From Bacillus sp. B1-b2 (GTDB taxonomy: Bacteria; Bacillota; Bacilli; Bacillales; Cytobacillaceae): DNA of 64,000 bases. Positions 30,664-43,933 of the stretch are shown here, piece by piece (position 1 is the first letter of the stretch; every line of letters starts with the position of its first letter). The notes below the pieces were generated by a model that was not told where the DNA came from, ran no database searches, and worked only from the letters and a program-made list of their open reading frames with translations. The stretch covers positions 142,655 through 206,654 of the forward strand of contig NZ_WEHU01000008.1 in assembly GCF_009183415.1 (NCBI RefSeq), written 5' to 3'. Position numbers and translations under genes: made by a program.

Positions 30664-32016
30664 TTAAGACACAACTGCTTCTTGCTCTTCTACTTCATCT
30701 AAGACACGGACAAATTGTCCTTCATTAACTGGATAGCCTGCTTTAGTAATTTTTACTTTGACAATCTTTCCAACCATGTCTTCTGTCCCAGGGAAAACTA
30801 CTTTTAAGTAATTATCTGTATATCCAACATATAGCTTGTCATTCCCAGATTCTTTATATAACTCTTCTGGAATAACCTCTACTACTTCTCCATCATAAGT
30901 TGAAGCATATTCTTTTGCTAACTGATCAGATAGAGCAATTAAACGATGAACTCTTTCATTCTTTACTTCTTCATCGATTTGATTATCCATTCTTGCTGCA
31001 GGTGTACCTGTTCTCTTTGAATAAGGGAATACATGCAGCTCTGAAAACTTATGATCTTTAATAAAATTATAAGTTTCCATAAATTCTTCCTCTGTTTCGC
31101 CAGGGAAACCAACAATAACGTCAGATGTAATGGCTAGACCTGGTAAAGCTGATTTCAAACGAGTAATTCTTTCAGCAAAAAATTCCATTGTATATTTTCT
31201 TCGCATTCTTTTTAATACAGTATCTGATCCAGATTGTATAGGAATATGAAGATGATTTACTACTATTTTTGATTTGTCTAAAACTTCAATTACTTCGTCC
31301 GTAATTTGACTTGCTTCAATGGAAGAAATACGCAGACGTTTTAATCCTTTAACTTGTGTTTCAAGATCACGAAGTAAGTTAGCTAGATTATAATCTTTCA
31401 TATCTGAACCATAGCCACCTGTATGAATTCCTGTTAATACGATTTCTTTGTAACCTGCATCTACAAGCTGTTGTGCTTGTCTAATAACTTCTTGTGGTTC
31501 TCTTGAACGCATTAATCCTCTTGCCCACGGAATAATACAGAAAGTACAGAAGTTATTGCATCCTTCTTGTATCTTAAGGGAAGCTCTTGTTCTATCTGTA
31601 AAGGATGGAACATCTAATTCTTCATAAACACGATTTTTCATAATATTTCCAACCGCATTAATTGGCTGTCTTTCTTGCTTATATTGTTCAATATACTCAA
31701 GCATTTTCACGCGATCTTGCGTACCGACTACAATATCCACACCAGGTATTGCCATAATTTCAGCTGGTGATGTTTGAGCATAGCACCCTGTTACACATAT
31801 AACAGCATCAGGATTTCTTCTAACAGCTCGTCTAATGACCTGACGGCTTTTCTTATCTCCTGTATTTGTTACTGTGCAAGTATTAATAACATATACATCA
31901 GACTGGTGCTCATATTCTACTCGCTCATAGCCACTTTGTTTAAATAATTGCCAGATAGCTTCCGTTTCATAGTGATTAACTTTACATCCTAATGTGTGAA
32001 AAGCAACTGTTGGCAT
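30664..32016 (-). CDS. mtaB: tRNA t6A37 methylthiotransferase MtaB
   Basis: A 450-residue methylthiotransferase. An N-terminal MTTase domain (TLGCKVNHYE, cysteines near 10, 46 and 77), a radical-SAM domain with C-x3-C-x2-C in CNNFCTFC near residue 153, and a C-terminal TRAM domain. It converts t6A37 to ms2t6A37 in tRNA-Lys. It is the last gene of the dnaK-prmA-rsmE-mtaB run, 14 bp after rsmE. Confidence 0.95.
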   Translation of the reverse strand: MPTVAFHTLGCKVNHYETEAIWQLFKQSGYERVEYEHQSDVYVINTCTVTNTGDKKSRQVIRRAVRRNPDAVICVTGCYAQTSPAEIMAIPGVDIVVGTQDRVKMLEYIEQYKQERQPINAVGNIMKNRVYEELDVPSFTDRTRASLKIQEGCNNFCTFCIIPWARGLMRSREPQEVIRQAQQLVDAGYKEIVLTGIHTGGYGSDMKDYNLANLLRDLETQVKGLKRLRISSIEASQITDEVIEVLDKSKIVVNHLHIPIQSGSDTVLKRMRRKYTMEFFAERITRLKSALPGLAITSDVIVGFPGETEEEFMETYNFIKDHKFSELHVFPYSKRTGTPAARMDNQIDEEVKNERVHRLIALSDQLAKEYASTYDGEVVEVIPEELYKESGNDKLYVGYTDNYLKVVFPGTEDMVGKIVKVKITKAGYPVNEGQFVRVLDEVEEQEAVVS

Positions 32017-32030
32017 GTTTCATCACTCCA

Positions 32031-32771
32031 TTACTTTAATTCAAAATGATAGGAAACAGCAGATAATAAATACAACGGTGCTGTCTCTGTTCTTAATATT
32101 CTTGGACCTAAACCACATACTGTAAATCCATGTTTCGTTAATAAATCAATTTCCTTTTCGCCTATTCCGCCCTCAGGACCGAAAACAGCGAGTAGCGATT
32201 GACCTTTTTTCATCCCATTTAATGATTTTACTAAATTGGCTGACTCTCCAAGCTTTGCTTCTTCTTCGTATGCAATAATTTTCATATCATAGCCTTCAGC
32301 GTACTGAATAAGTTCTTGTAATTTAACTGGTGCACAAACCTCAGGGACCTTTGTTCGATGAGATTGTTCGGCTGCTTCTTTCGCTATTTTATTCCAGCGA
32401 TTTAGCTTCTTATCCCCTTTTTTCTCATCCCATTTAACAACAGAGCGAGCTGCTATAAAAGGGATAAACTTATTTGCTCCAAGCTCCGTACCTTTTTGGA
32501 TAATCCATTCAAGCTTATCCCCTTTTGGCAGTCCGCTCACAATAGATACATGAATAGGAAGTTCTATTTCCTCTTCCAACCATTGTACCACTTTTGCATT
32601 CACTTGGTTTTCGGTAATATTTTCTATTGTACAACGTGCTACTTGTTGGGCGTTGTTTACACAATATATTTCATTTCCTTCAACCATACGCATGACACGG
32701 ACAATATGGTGATAGTCATCGTCTTTTATGATAAAACTATTTCCTACATTATTAGCAAAATACCGTTGCAA
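32031..32771 (-). CDS. rsmE: 16S rRNA (m3U1498) methyltransferase RsmE
   Basis: A 246-residue SPOUT methyltransferase with an N-terminal PUA-like domain and a C-terminal knotted domain holding the GPEGGIGEKE motif near residue 195 and LGPRILRTETA. It modifies U1498 of 16S rRNA. It lies between prmA and mtaB; an 89-bp gap to prmA contains a weak GGAAGAAT/ATTCTTCC hairpin. Confidence 0.95.
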   Translation of the reverse strand: MQRYFANNVGNSFIIKDDDYHHIVRVMRMVEGNEIYCVNNAQQVARCTIENITENQVNAKVVQWLEEEIELPIHVSIVSGLPKGDKLEWIIQKGTELGANKFIPFIAARSVVKWDEKKGDKKLNRWNKIAKEAAEQSHRTKVPEVCAPVKLQELIQYAEGYDMKIIAYEEEAKLGESANLVKSLNGMKKGQSLLAVFGPEGGIGEKEIDLLTKHGFTVCGLGPRILRTETAPLYLLSAVSYHFELK

Positions 32772-32860
32772 TAGATATACCTACTTTCCTTATAAACAAT
32801 AGAGAAGGAAGAATCGTTAAACGAGACTTCCTAATTCTTCCTCCTCTGTTAAACTGTTCA

Positions 32861-33802
32861 TTAGTTGACTTTTTTAGCAGTTATACTTACCCAATCTTCC
32901 ATTTGAACTGTTTCAATTATTTCAAGACCTGAAGCAATAATCGCTTCTTTTACTTCTTCTTTTTTCTGAAGTATGATTCCAGATGCAATAAAATGACCAT
33001 CCTTGTTTAAAAGCCTTGCTACGTCATCTGTAAACCTTAGAATCACTTCAGCTAGGATATTCGCAACAATAACATCAGCTTGCTCTGTAATACCATTAAG
33101 AAGATTATTTTGACTAACAGTGGTAACTTCATGTACTTTATTCAACTTGATATTCAATTTAGCTGATTTTACTGCAACCTCATCTAAATCAAGTGCTGTA
33201 ACGGATCTTGAACCAAGCATCGCAGCAGCAATACTCAATACACCTGATCCTGTACCAACGTCAATAACAGCATCTCCTTTTTTTACTATTCTTTCCAAAG
33301 CTTGGATACATAATACAGTCGTTGGGTGTGTTCCCGTTCCGAATGCCATTCCTGGGTCTAATTCTATAATTAATTCATCTGAATTTACAGGCTCGTAGTT
33401 CTCCCAAGTTGGAACAATTGTAAATTTCTCCGAGATTTTTACTGGATGATAGTACTTTTTCCATGCTGTTGCCCACTCTTCTTCATTTACTTCCATAATG
33501 GAAACCTTATTTAATCCGATATCAATATTAAATAATACAAGATTATTAATATTTTCCTTTATCGCATCAACTGTTTCACCTAAGAAGCTATTTATCGGTA
33601 AATAAGCTTTTACTAAAACTCCTTCTTCAGGATAATCATCAGGATTAAGTTGGTAGATTTCGCCGAACTGGTCTTCTCTTTCCTTTGATAATTCATATGG
33701 GTCTTCAATGACTACCCCACTAGCACCTGCTTCATGTAAAATATTTGAAATAGGTTCAATTGCTTCATTTGTTGTATGAATCGTAATTTCTGACCATTTC
33801 AT
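32861..33802 (-). CDS. prmA: ribosomal protein L11 methyltransferase PrmA
   Basis: A 313-residue SAM methyltransferase. The N-terminal L11-binding domain precedes a Rossmann domain with [11 protein letters not shown] near residue 181, the upstream [13 protein letters not shown] motif and the NILAEV catalytic loop. It trimethylates L11. It follows dnaJ by 22 bp with AAAGGAG upstream, a common arrangement behind dnaJ in bacilli. Confidence 0.96.
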   Translation of the reverse strand: MKWSEITIHTTNEAIEPISNILHEAGASGVVIEDPYELSKEREDQFGEIYQLNPDDYPEEGVLVKAYLPINSFLGETVDAIKENINNLVLFNIDIGLNKVSIMEVNEEEWATAWKKYYHPVKISEKFTIVPTWENYEPVNSDELIIELDPGMAFGTGTHPTTVLCIQALERIVKKGDAVIDVGTGSGVLSIAAAMLGSRSVTALDLDEVAVKSAKLNIKLNKVHEVTTVSQNNLLNGITEQADVIVANILAEVILRFTDDVARLLNKDGHFIASGIILQKKEEVKEAIIASGLEIIETVQMEDWVSITAKKVN

Positions 33803-33824
33803 TTTCTACCAACTCCTTTAATGA

Positions 33825-34952
33825 TTATTCACCTTTAAATGCTCTTTTTACTTTAGAAAAGAAGCTATCGTCTTCTTCGCCGTGTGAAGAGTTTCCAGTT
33901 TCATCAGCAAACTCTTGTAGTATTTGTTTTTGCTTATCCGTAAGTTTTGTTGGTGTTACTAAACGTATGATAACATGCTGATCTCCTTGACCATATCCAC
34001 GAACGTTAGGAATACCTTTTCCTTTCAGACGGAATTTTGTACCTGTTTGTGTTCCTGCTGGAACCTTTAATTTTACCTTACCATGAATGGTAGGCACTTC
34101 GATTTCTGCTCCAAGTGTTGCTTGCACAAACGTAATAGGCATTTCACAGTACACATCTTCTCCATCACGTTCAAAGAATTCATGTCTTCTGATTTGGAAT
34201 ACAACATATAAGTCACCTGCTGGGCCACCATTAACTCCTGGTTCACCTTGACCAGTTACTCTTAGTTGTTGACCATCATCGATACCTGCTGGGATTTTCA
34301 CGTTTATTTTTCTACGTTTTTTCACTTTACCAGTTCCATGACAGGTTGAACACTTATGCTTAATTTCTTTACCAGTACCATTACAATGGTTACATGTTCT
34401 TCTATTCACAATACGACCAAATGGTGTATTCTGCTCAACATTTAACTGACCTGTACCGCTACAATGTTTACATGTTACTGGTTTTGTGCCAGGCTTAGCA
34501 CCTGTTCCACTACATGTTTCACAATTTTCTTCTCTTGGAATTTCAATTTCTGTTTCTTTTCCAAAAGCAGCTTCTTCAAAAGATAGTGTCATTGTGTACT
34601 GTAAATCTGCTCCTTGGCGTGGGGCATTCGGATCTCTTCTTCTTGATCCTCCACCACCAAAGAAAGTACTGAAAATATCTTCGAAGCCACCAAATCCACC
34701 ACCAAAATCAGCGCCTCCGCCAAAACCTTGGTTCGGATCAGTATGACCGAATTGATCATAATGTGCTCTTTTTTGATCGTCACTTAATACTTCATACGCT
34801 TCTTTGACTTCTTTAAATTTTTCATCAGCATCTGGTTCTTTATTAATATCTGGATGATATTGTTTAGAAAGCTTACGATATGCCTTTTTTATTTCATCCT
34901 TAGAGGCACTATTTGATACCCCAAGAACTTCATAGTAATCCCTTTTATTCAT
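33825..34952 (-). CDS. dnaJ: Hsp40 co-chaperone DnaJ
   Basis: A 375-residue type I DnaJ: J domain with HPD near residue 33, a Gly/Phe-rich linker (about 75-115), four CxxCxGxG zinc repeats ([32 protein letters not shown]; about 145-215), and a C-terminal substrate-binding region. It stimulates DnaK ATPase and delivers clients. The dnaK-dnaJ gap holds a hairpin that may reduce expression of dnaJ and the genes after it. Confidence 0.98.
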   Translation of the reverse strand: MNKRDYYEVLGVSNSASKDEIKKAYRKLSKQYHPDINKEPDADEKFKEVKEAYEVLSDDQKRAHYDQFGHTDPNQGFGGGADFGGGFGGFEDIFSTFFGGGGSRRRDPNAPRQGADLQYTMTLSFEEAAFGKETEIEIPREENCETCSGTGAKPGTKPVTCKHCSGTGQLNVEQNTPFGRIVNRRTCNHCNGTGKEIKHKCSTCHGTGKVKKRRKINVKIPAGIDDGQQLRVTGQGEPGVNGGPAGDLYVVFQIRRHEFFERDGEDVYCEMPITFVQATLGAEIEVPTIHGKVKLKVPAGTQTGTKFRLKGKGIPNVRGYGQGDQHVIIRLVTPTKLTDKQKQILQEFADETGNSSHGEEDDSFFSKVKRAFKGE

Positions 34953-35056
34953 GATTGATTACCACTCCCCGAATCTTTTCACATAAATGCTATTTTATCA
35001 TTATGCTTTTCTAAAGTACAATAGTTTCTTTATAAAAATAAATACATTGAAAAAGA

Positions 35057-35090
35057 AAAGCCAAAGTCAAGATAACCTGACTTTGACTTT
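35057..35090 (-). terminator. hairpin between dnaK and dnaJ (attenuator-like)
   Basis: A stem AAAG-CAAAGTCA with its complement (one G-U position), followed on the minus strand by TTTTCTTTTTC. Since dnaJ-prmA-rsmE-mtaB lack an obvious new promoter, it more likely acts as a partial terminator. Confidence 0.6.
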
Positions 35091-35117
35091 TGTAAATGCT
35101 TAGAGCTATATATGTTC

Positions 35118-36959
<1,842 letters not shown>

Positions 36960-36981
36960 CTAAATTTTATTATGTAATCCT

Positions 36982-37566
36982 TTATTGACTTACTTTAACC
37001 ATTGCGGGTCTAATTACTCTATCTTTTAACATATACCCTTTTTGGAACTCTTCTACCACCATATTTGGTTCTGTTCCTTCCACTTCTACTTGCATTACTG
37101 CCTGATGAAGATGTGGATCAAACTCTTTACCAACTGATTCGATTGCTTCTACTCCTTCTTTCTTAAGAGCTTCTAGCAAACTACGATAGACCATTTCTAC
37201 ACCTGTATAAAGACTTTGGGATTGTTCCCCAACAGTTTCCATTTTTAGTGCTCTTTCTAGGTTATCAATGCTTGGTAATAAGTCCATTACTAGACTTTGT
37301 GCACGATAAGTTTGTGCTGCCTCCATATCAAGTCTAGCTCTTCGACGTGAATTATCAAAATCTGCTTGTAAGCGGATATAACGATTAGATTCTTCTTCAA
37401 GCTTAGCCTCTAATGTAGCAATCTTTTCATTAGCTACCTGTAGTTCTCCCATTTCCTCATCAGAAGGAGCTGCTTCCACCTCTTCAAATACGGCTTCCAC
37501 TTTCTCTTCTTCATTAACTACTTGTTGGTCTAATTCTTCGTTATTAGTTGTTTTCTCTTCAGCCAA
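36982..37566 (-). CDS. grpE: nucleotide exchange factor GrpE
   Basis: A 194-residue GrpE with an acidic N-terminal tail, a long coiled coil (about 40-95, [19 protein letters not shown]) and a C-terminal beta domain ending [12 protein letters not shown]. It releases ADP from DnaK. The TTG at 37566 is best spaced after GGGAGGTG; the GTG at 37575 lies inside that site. Confidence 0.96.
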   Translation of the reverse strand: MAEEKTTNNEELDQQVVNEEEKVEAVFEEVEAAPSDEEMGELQVANEKIATLEAKLEEESNRYIRLQADFDNSRRRARLDMEAAQTYRAQSLVMDLLPSIDNLERALKMETVGEQSQSLYTGVEMVYRSLLEALKKEGVEAIESVGKEFDPHLHQAVMQVEVEGTEPNMVVEEFQKGYMLKDRVIRPAMVKVSQ

Positions 37567-37645
37567 CTTGTTCACCTCCCTTAAAGGAATAAATAATGTA
37601 ATGCTTACAGAATAGGTTGTTGTATTCTGTAAGACATCTCACCTA

Positions 37646-38671
37646 TCACTGATACAGTTTTGTTAGAACCTTTGTTAAATCATGAGATAAGAAATTCAGT
37701 AAACTAATCACTCTAGAATATTCCATTCTTGTAGGACCTAAAATGGCTATAGAGCCGATATTTTCTTCTCCAATGCTGTAGGAAGCAGATATAATACTAC
37801 AGTTTTCCATAGCACTATTATTATTTTCCCGACCAATCTTGATACTTATATCTGTTGTATTATTACGTATTAAGTCTGGAATTCCTTCCTCTTTTTCAAT
37901 CATATTTAAGAGATTGCGAATTTTTGTAATATCATGAAATTCAGGTTGACTCAAAATGTTCGTTTTTCCACCAAAAAACAATTTTTGATTTGTTGGTATT
38001 CTTACCGTTTCAGAAAGAGAACTAATAAAATATTCATAATGACTAATATGTTGTTTAAGTATGGATGCTACTTCTTTATAGATCTTATTATGAAGCTTAT
38101 CCATTGAAACTCCAACTAGCCTTTCATTAAGTATATTAACTAATTGTTCTATTTCTGATGCCTCAACATTTTCTGGTAAATGGAACATTTTATTTTCAAC
38201 AAGACCTGAATCTGTGACGATAATTGCAATAGCTGTCTGTTTATTTAAAGGTACAATTTGGATCTTTTTTAGCTTATTTTCCTTTACTGCTGGTCCAAGG
38301 ACTATAGTAGTATAATTTGTTAAATCAGACAATATTTTCGCGGATTTTTGTACAATATTTTCTAATTCGTATATCTTCTCTGCAAACAAGGAGTTTATTT
38401 CCATCATATCTGATTTCTTCAATTTTTGTGGTGCTAATAAATGATCCACATAAAAACGATATCCCTTTTCTGACGGAACTCTGCCAGATGAGGAGTGTGT
38501 TTTTTCCAAATAACCTGACTCTTCTAGATCAGCCATTTCATTACGAATGGTTGCCGAACTAAAGGTTATATTATCTTTCTTAGATAAACTTCTTGAGCCA
38601 ACTGGTTGTGCAGATGAAATAAAATCATCAATAATCACCTGTAATATTAGTAATTGACGATCCGTTAACAC
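37646..38671 (-). CDS. hrcA: heat-shock repressor HrcA
   Basis: A 341-residue HrcA. The N-terminal winged helix ([16 protein letters not shown], then [14 protein letters not shown]) precedes the GAF-like core. It binds CIRCE and is kept active by GroEL. The GTG at 38671 follows AGAGGTG by six bases; upstream in-frame codons fall inside CIRCE and cannot be the start. HrcA therefore represses its own operon. Confidence 0.96.
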   Translation of the reverse strand: MLTDRQLLILQVIIDDFISSAQPVGSRSLSKKDNITFSSATIRNEMADLEESGYLEKTHSSSGRVPSEKGYRFYVDHLLAPQKLKKSDMMEINSLFAEKIYELENIVQKSAKILSDLTNYTTIVLGPAVKENKLKKIQIVPLNKQTAIAIIVTDSGLVENKMFHLPENVEASEIEQLVNILNERLVGVSMDKLHNKIYKEVASILKQHISHYEYFISSLSETVRIPTNQKLFFGGKTNILSQPEFHDITKIRNLLNMIEKEEGIPDLIRNNTTDISIKIGRENNNSAMENCSIISASYSIGEENIGSIAILGPTRMEYSRVISLLNFLSHDLTKVLTKLYQ

Positions 38672-38685
38672 ATTAATCACCTCTG

Positions 38686-38712
38686 TTAGCACTCTTTATA
38701 CGTGAGTGCTAA
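38686..38712 (-). promoter_or_regulatory. CIRCE operator of the hrcA-dnaK operon
   Basis: A perfect TTAGCACTC-N9-GAGTGCTAA inverted repeat between promoter and hrcA start. HrcA binds it to shut off the operon at normal temperature. Confidence 0.97.
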
Positions 38713-38727
38713 ATCTATATATAAATT

Positions 38728-38752
38728 AGCAAAAATGAGGGGATTATGTCAA
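38728..38752 (-). promoter_or_regulatory. sigma-A promoter of hrcA
   Basis: TTGACA (38752-38747) on the minus strand, 17-18 bp before a weak -10 (TAATTT region), with CIRCE just downstream. The -10 placement is uncertain. Confidence 0.55.
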
Positions 38753-38850
38753 TCATTTGCACCTGATTTTTATAAGAAATTTTTCCCTTTGCTATTTATA
38801 TAAGTTTGTTGTGAAGGCCCACCCTTACTAGTAGATAAGCCTCACAACCA

Positions 38851-39993
38851 TCATTTCAATGTTCCAATAAAGGATTGAAATACTTCGTTCCCTAAAAATC
38901 TACCTGATGACGACAAACGTAAATGATTATCATCTACAACGACTAAACCCTTTGCTAATAAGCTTTGAATTTCTTGATCAAATAGATTTAATGGATTCTC
39001 ACCAAATTTCTCTTTAAAAACATCTAAATTAACTCCGACGTTTTTTCGCAATCCGAGAAACATTTCTTCTTCCATTTTCTCCACCTTTGTAACAAGATGT
39101 CTTTCTAGAAGAGGAAATTGTTTTTCTTCAAGTGGTTGCATATATTTTTTTAGAGGTCCGAAATTAGATCTTCTTTCACCTGCTACGTAACCATGGGAAC
39201 CTGCACCAATTCCGAAATATTCTTCATTGCTCCAATACGTAAGATTATGAAGGCTTTCATATCCAGCTTTGGCAAAATTACTAATTTCATACTGTTTAAA
39301 TCCGTGTTTTTCCATCTCTTCCATGAGCAAACCATACATATTTGCTTCTACATCTTCTCCTGGTGTTGGTAACTTCCCTTTTCTCATTAAATTATAGAAT
39401 ACTGTCTTTGGCTCAATAATTAACGAGTAACCTGAGTAATGTTGAATATCTAATTGAAAAGCTGTATCAAGTGTTTCTTTAAAGTCAGATATAGTTTGTC
39501 CAGGTAGGCTATAAATTAAATCAACACTTATATTATCAAAGCCAATTTTCTTTGCTGCCTCTATAGAAGAAAATACATCTGTAGCTTTATGAGTCCGTCC
39601 AATACGCTTAAGTAGGTCATCATTAAAGGACTGAACACCAAAGCTTAATCGATTCACTCCACCATCATATAGGGCTTTTAATTTATCTTCTGTTAAATCA
39701 CCTGGGTTTGCTTCGAATGTATATTCTATCTTTGGTAAAGGAGAAAGCTCCTTATTGATCATTGCACATAATCTATCTAATTGACTTGCAGATAAACTAG
39801 TAGGTGTTCCTCCTCCAACAAAAATGGTAGAAAGAGGTTGCTTTCCATACGTTTCTACCGTCAATTTCATTTCTTGCTCTAATGCACTTAAATATTCATC
39901 AACAGGTTGTCCTTTTAGGAAAACCTTGTTGAAATCACAGTAATGACATATATGTTCACAAAATGGAATATGAATATATGCTGCTTTTATCAA
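38851..39993 (-). CDS. hemW: radical-SAM haem chaperone HemW
   Basis: A 380-residue HemW (formerly annotated HemN-like). The radical-SAM cluster motif C-x3-C-x2-C is in PFCEHICHYCD near residue 12. It lacks the N-terminal features of true coproporphyrinogen III dehydrogenase. It inserts haem into respiratory proteins. Start TTG at 39993 after AAGGTTGTG. It lies between lepA and hrcA, as in B. subtilis. The 39994-40188 stretch upstream has no gene. Confidence 0.92.
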   Translation of the reverse strand: MIKAAYIHIPFCEHICHYCDFNKVFLKGQPVDEYLSALEQEMKLTVETYGKQPLSTIFVGGGTPTSLSASQLDRLCAMINKELSPLPKIEYTFEANPGDLTEDKLKALYDGGVNRLSFGVQSFNDDLLKRIGRTHKATDVFSSIEAAKKIGFDNISVDLIYSLPGQTISDFKETLDTAFQLDIQHYSGYSLIIEPKTVFYNLMRKGKLPTPGEDVEANMYGLLMEEMEKHGFKQYEISNFAKAGYESLHNLTYWSNEEYFGIGAGSHGYVAGERRSNFGPLKKYMQPLEEKQFPLLERHLVTKVEKMEEEMFLGLRKNVGVNLDVFKEKFGENPLNLFDQEIQSLLAKGLVVVDDNHLRLSSSGRFLGNEVFQSFIGTLK

Positions 39994-40188
39994 TTCTTCA
40001 CAACCTTTTTTTATATTGCTTTTCTTTAGTAAATATAGGGCTTTAAAAACATTTATATTAGTAAAGCTTCCACTTGTAGATATAATTAGAACTTTGCAAG
40101 AAAACCTTGTCTATTATTAAATGATGTCATTTTCAAAGAGTTAAAAATAATCGGTAGTGTACAAAATTTCTATACCTTGTATAAGAAA

Positions 40189-40222
40189 AGGAGGTTAGTG
40201 CCGCAATGACACTTAACCTCCT
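40189..40222 (-). terminator. terminator of lepA
   Basis: An 11-bp stem AGGAGGTTA/TAACCTCCT with a further GTG/CAC pairing, then TTTTCTTAT on the minus strand. Confidence 0.8.
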
Positions 40223-40276
40223 ACTTATAACAATATATTGTATCGTTAGCAAGCTTCTTGCACATCTATTTCCTTA

Positions 40277-42112
40277 TTATTTCTTTGGGTTTGAGTCATC
40301 CATACGTAATACTGCCATAAATGCCTCTTGTGGAACTTCAACAGATCCAACTTGTTTCATACGTTTTTTTCCTTCTTTTTGCTTTTCTAGCAATTTACGC
40401 TTACGAGATATATCTCCACCGTAACATTTTGCTAAAACGTTTTTACGCATTGCCTTAATAGTCGAACGAGCTACGATTTTCTGGCCAATTGCTGCTTGAA
40501 TTGGAACCTCAAACTGTTGGCGAGGGATAAGTTCTTTTAATTTTTCTACAATGATTTTTCCTCGTTCATAAGCAAAGTCTCTATGCACAATAAAGCTAAG
40601 AGCATCCACTTGCTCCGCATTTAGAAGAATATCCATCTTCACAAGTGTTGAAGTTTTATAACCAATCAACTCGTAGTCAAAAGAAGCATACCCTCTTGTA
40701 TTTGATTTTAATTGATCAAAGAAATCATACACAATTTCAGAAAGTGGAATTTCATAAGTAATCTTAACACGAGTCTCATCCATGTACTGCATGTCAATGA
40801 AAACACCACGTTTAAGTTGACAAAGTTCCATAATTGCACCAACATATTCGTTCGGAGCCATCATAGTTGCCTTTACATATGGTTCTTCGATTCTTTCAAT
40901 TTTCTGCGGATCAGGCATTGCCGAAGGATTATCCACTTTTAATTGTGAACCATCTGTCATAATAACATCATAGATAACACTTGGTGCTGTTGTGATAAGA
41001 TCTATTTTGAATTCACGCTCAATACGTTCTTGAATAATTTCCATATGCAATAATCCAAGGAAACCACAACGGAATCCAAAACCTAATGCTTGAGAAGTTT
41101 CTGGTTCAAACTGTAGTGCAGAGTCATTTAGTTCTAATTTCTCTAAAGCTTCTCTTAAGTCATTAAATTTGGCACTATCGATTGGATATAATCCACAATA
41201 TACCATTGGATTTAATTTTCTATATCCAGGTAAAGCTTCTGTTGCTCCATTTTTGGCACTAGTAATGGTATCACCAACACGAGTATCACCGACATTCTTA
41301 ATAGCTGCCGTTAAGTATCCTACATCTCCAACAGATAACATATTCGTTGGAGTAGACTTTGGTGTAAACACACCAACCTCGATTACTTCAAATTCTTTGT
41401 TTGTTGCCATCATGCGAATCTTATCGCCAGGCTTAACTGTACCCTCTACCACACGAATATAGGTGACAACACCACGATACGCATCATACAAGCTATCAAA
41501 TATAAGTGCTTTTAGCGGAGCTTCAGGGTCTCCTTCTGGTGCAGGAACCTTTTCTACCACTTGTTCTAATATTTCTTCAATACCAATACCAGCTTTTGCA
41601 GAAGCAAGAACAGCTTCAGATGCATCTAAACCAATGACATCTTCAATTTCATTTCTAACTCTTTCAGGATCTGCACTTGGAAGATCAATTTTATTAATAA
41701 CTGGTACAATTTCTAAATCATTGTCAATTGCTAAATATACGTTCGCTAAGGTTTGAGCTTCAATTCCTTGTGCAGCATCTACTACTAGCACTGCTCCTTC
41801 ACATGCAGCTAAACTACGGGAAACTTCATATGTAAAATCCACATGCCCCGGTGTATCAATTAAATGCAAAGTATAGATTTCTCCATCCTTCGCTTGATAT
41901 TTCAGCTGTACAGAATTTAATTTAATGGTAATTCCACGTTCTCTTTCTAAGTCCATAGAATCTAGCAACTGATCTTTCATTTCACGTGCTGTTAAAGCAT
42001 TTGTTTTTTCTAAAATACGATCAGCTAATGTAGATTTCCCATGATCTATATGTGCAATAATGGAAAAATTCCTAATTTTTGATTGTCTATTTAACATTTC
42101 TTCTCTGTTCAT
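40277..42112 (-). CDS. lepA: elongation factor 4 (LepA), ribosome back-translocase GTPase
   Basis: A 611-residue LepA. G1 AHIDHGKST near residue 18, G3 DTPGH near 81, G4 NKID near 135, and the C-terminal LepA-specific domain ending near [11 protein letters not shown]. It acts on stalled ribosomes and 30S assembly. The ATG at 42112 is preceded by GGAGTG at 11 bases; the GTG at 42124 is part of that site. It follows yqxA by about 100 bp. Confidence 0.97.
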   Translation of the reverse strand: MNREEMLNRQSKIRNFSIIAHIDHGKSTLADRILEKTNALTAREMKDQLLDSMDLERERGITIKLNSVQLKYQAKDGEIYTLHLIDTPGHVDFTYEVSRSLAACEGAVLVVDAAQGIEAQTLANVYLAIDNDLEIVPVINKIDLPSADPERVRNEIEDVIGLDASEAVLASAKAGIGIEEILEQVVEKVPAPEGDPEAPLKALIFDSLYDAYRGVVTYIRVVEGTVKPGDKIRMMATNKEFEVIEVGVFTPKSTPTNMLSVGDVGYLTAAIKNVGDTRVGDTITSAKNGATEALPGYRKLNPMVYCGLYPIDSAKFNDLREALEKLELNDSALQFEPETSQALGFGFRCGFLGLLHMEIIQERIEREFKIDLITTAPSVIYDVIMTDGSQLKVDNPSAMPDPQKIERIEEPYVKATMMAPNEYVGAIMELCQLKRGVFIDMQYMDETRVKITYEIPLSEIVYDFFDQLKSNTRGYASFDYELIGYKTSTLVKMDILLNAEQVDALSFIVHRDFAYERGKIIVEKLKELIPRQQFEVPIQAAIGQKIVARSTIKAMRKNVLAKCYGGDISRKRKLLEKQKEGKKRMKQVGSVEVPQEAFMAVLRMDDSNPKK

Positions 42113-42216
42113 TCGTTTGTTCACTCCTACAATAATCGCGCATATACACTATTTTTGATTATAGCAGTGTGATGAATAAGATTCAACGAAAAGTAAAAGG
42201 ATTTACTTACGCTTTT

Positions 42217-42564
42217 CTATTTATCCTTCTCTTCCATGGTATCTCCAATCAAACTTACTCCTTTACCTACCAGAGAAGAAATCGTATCTGCTAAACCTTT
42301 TCCCATACTTGATAATAAGTTAAATGCTCTCATTTCCTCTAACTGTTGTTTTTTTTGCGCCAAATCTTGACTTGTCACATTTTCACCTAGCATGGTTGCT
42401 TCTACATTTCCATCTTCACTCTGTATGGAAACTGCCTGGTCAAAACCACTGTCTTCATAGCCTCTCATTTTATGTATCCCACTGTTTGCCTGCTGCATTC
42501 CAAATAGAACACAAACAAACATAAGCATAGCAATACCTATAGCACTTAGCGTAAATAGCTTCAC
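42217..42564 (-). CDS. yqxA: YqxA family protein (DUF3679)
   Basis: A 115-residue protein. It has an N-terminal membrane helix (about 3-23, FTLSAIGIAMLMFVCVLFG) and a hydrophilic C-terminal part. It sits directly upstream of lepA where B. subtilis has yqxA. The GTG at 42564 follows AGAGGTGGG by six bases; the longer frame lacks support. Function unknown; position next to gpr suggests a forespore or sporulation-time role. Confidence 0.8.
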   Translation of the reverse strand: MKLFTLSAIGIAMLMFVCVLFGMQQANSGIHKMRGYEDSGFDQAVSIQSEDGNVEATMLGENVTSQDLAQKKQQLEEMRAFNLLSSMGKGLADTISSLVGKGVSLIGDTMEEKDK

Positions 42565-42715
42565 TCTAATCCCACCTCTATCTTTCTTTATACTTTTGGT
42601 TACTTGAAGATGGTTGTTGTTCATTTAACCTTATGATATAGGTACCTTAGATGATGGAAAAAGAGTAGAATCGAACAAACAACAATCTAAGAGAATAGCC
42701 TGTGTATTTCAATTA

Positions 42716-42765
42716 GTTCTAGTAATTCTACTAAAAATATATGCAAATAATAGAGTTACTAGAAC
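42716..42765 (-). terminator. hairpin after gpr
   Basis: A 15-bp near-perfect stem GTTCTAGTAA/TTACTAGAAC plus inner pairs, ten bases past the gpr stop. There is no strong T run, so it may be an mRNA-stabilising or weak terminator hairpin. Confidence 0.5.
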
Positions 42766-42774
42766 TTACTAGTA

Positions 42775-43896
42775 TTAATGTGTATTAAAACCAACATTTT
42801 CTTGATCAATCGCTTTATGAAGTGCTGCGTTTAACCCGTTTGCAAGTAAGTTAGACATATCTTCAATAAAAACATCCACCTCTTTAGGTGTTACCATTAA
42901 ATTATGTCCAATTGGTGATAAGACTTCATGAATAAGTCTTCTTTTTTCCTCTTCTGGAAGTGTTCCAATAATTCCGAGGAAAGTTTTACGGTGATGCTCC
43001 TCAGGAAGATCTTCGTCTTTTAATACTCTCTTCTCTCCAAAACTCATGCCAGCTGGAACTAAAGAACGCGAAGGTTTATCTCCTTCTTTCATTTCTTTCC
43101 CAAAATGCTTTAAAATATAATCAATCGTATCACTTGTAATAGAAACTGCATCTACAACCGTAGGCACCCCAATTGCTATTACAGGTCTCCCCAATGTGTC
43201 TTGACTCAATTCCTTTCGTTTATTCCCAACACCTGACCCTGGATGAATTCCAGTATCAGATATTTGAATAGTAGAATTAACACGCTCAATGGATCTAGAA
43301 GCAAGTGCATCAATAACAAGAATAAAATCTGGATTGGTTTTTTCTACTATTCCTTTAATTATGTCACTTGTTTCAATACCAGTTAACCCCATAACACCTG
43401 GAGCAATACTTGAGACAGGACGATAACCTTGTTGAACATTTTCTGGCTGTAGCTCATATAGATGTCTTGTTACAAGAATGTTTTCACATACTTTTGGACC
43501 TAAGGCATCTGGAGTGACATTCCAGTTACCAAGCCCTACTACTAAACAAGATGCATCTTCCCCAATATTCAGTTGCTTTAAAAACTGAGAAAATTCTTTA
43601 GCAAATACTTTTTCTACTTTCTCTTGTAGATCTGTATCTTGTTGCCTAATACCTAACACTTCAATAGTTAAATACTTTCCTTTTTTCTTTCCTATCAATT
43701 CTTCTCCTTTTTCCTTCACCTCTACATAGGACATCTTTATGCCATTCTCTTCTTTTTCCTTAATAATTACTCCATCCAACTGTGATTGATCTTGCTCATC
43801 TTTAATTAGTTTTTGATTATGTAAGGCAATATCTCTTGCTTCAATTGCTAAATCTGTTCTAATGGAATACCTACTTAAATCTAATTTTTCAGTCAT
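42775..43896 (-). CDS. gpr: germination protease Gpr
   Basis: A 373-residue A25 aspartic protease that degrades small acid-soluble spore proteins when spores germinate. The N-terminal TDLAIEARD segment is the autoprocessing and substrate-like site, as in B. subtilis, where cleavage follows the Glu. The ATG at 43896 follows GGAAGGGG. A sigma-G-type promoter lies upstream. Unusually, spoIIP does not follow. Confidence 0.96.
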   Translation of the reverse strand: MTEKLDLSRYSIRTDLAIEARDIALHNQKLIKDEQDQSQLDGVIIKEKEENGIKMSYVEVKEKGEELIGKKKGKYLTIEVLGIRQQDTDLQEKVEKVFAKEFSQFLKQLNIGEDASCLVVGLGNWNVTPDALGPKVCENILVTRHLYELQPENVQQGYRPVSSIAPGVMGLTGIETSDIIKGIVEKTNPDFILVIDALASRSIERVNSTIQISDTGIHPGSGVGNKRKELSQDTLGRPVIAIGVPTVVDAVSITSDTIDYILKHFGKEMKEGDKPSRSLVPAGMSFGEKRVLKDEDLPEEHHRKTFLGIIGTLPEEEKRRLIHEVLSPIGHNLMVTPKEVDVFIEDMSNLLANGLNAALHKAIDQENVGFNTH

Positions 43897-43933
43897 AACA
43901 ATCCCCTTCCTTCTCTAATATTAATCCTAAATT

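Noticed and set aside
38808..38848. GTTGTGA/TCACAAC inverted repeat between hrcA and hemW
   Set aside because: Only seven base pairs with a 27-base loop and no T run; too weak to call a terminator or regulatory site.
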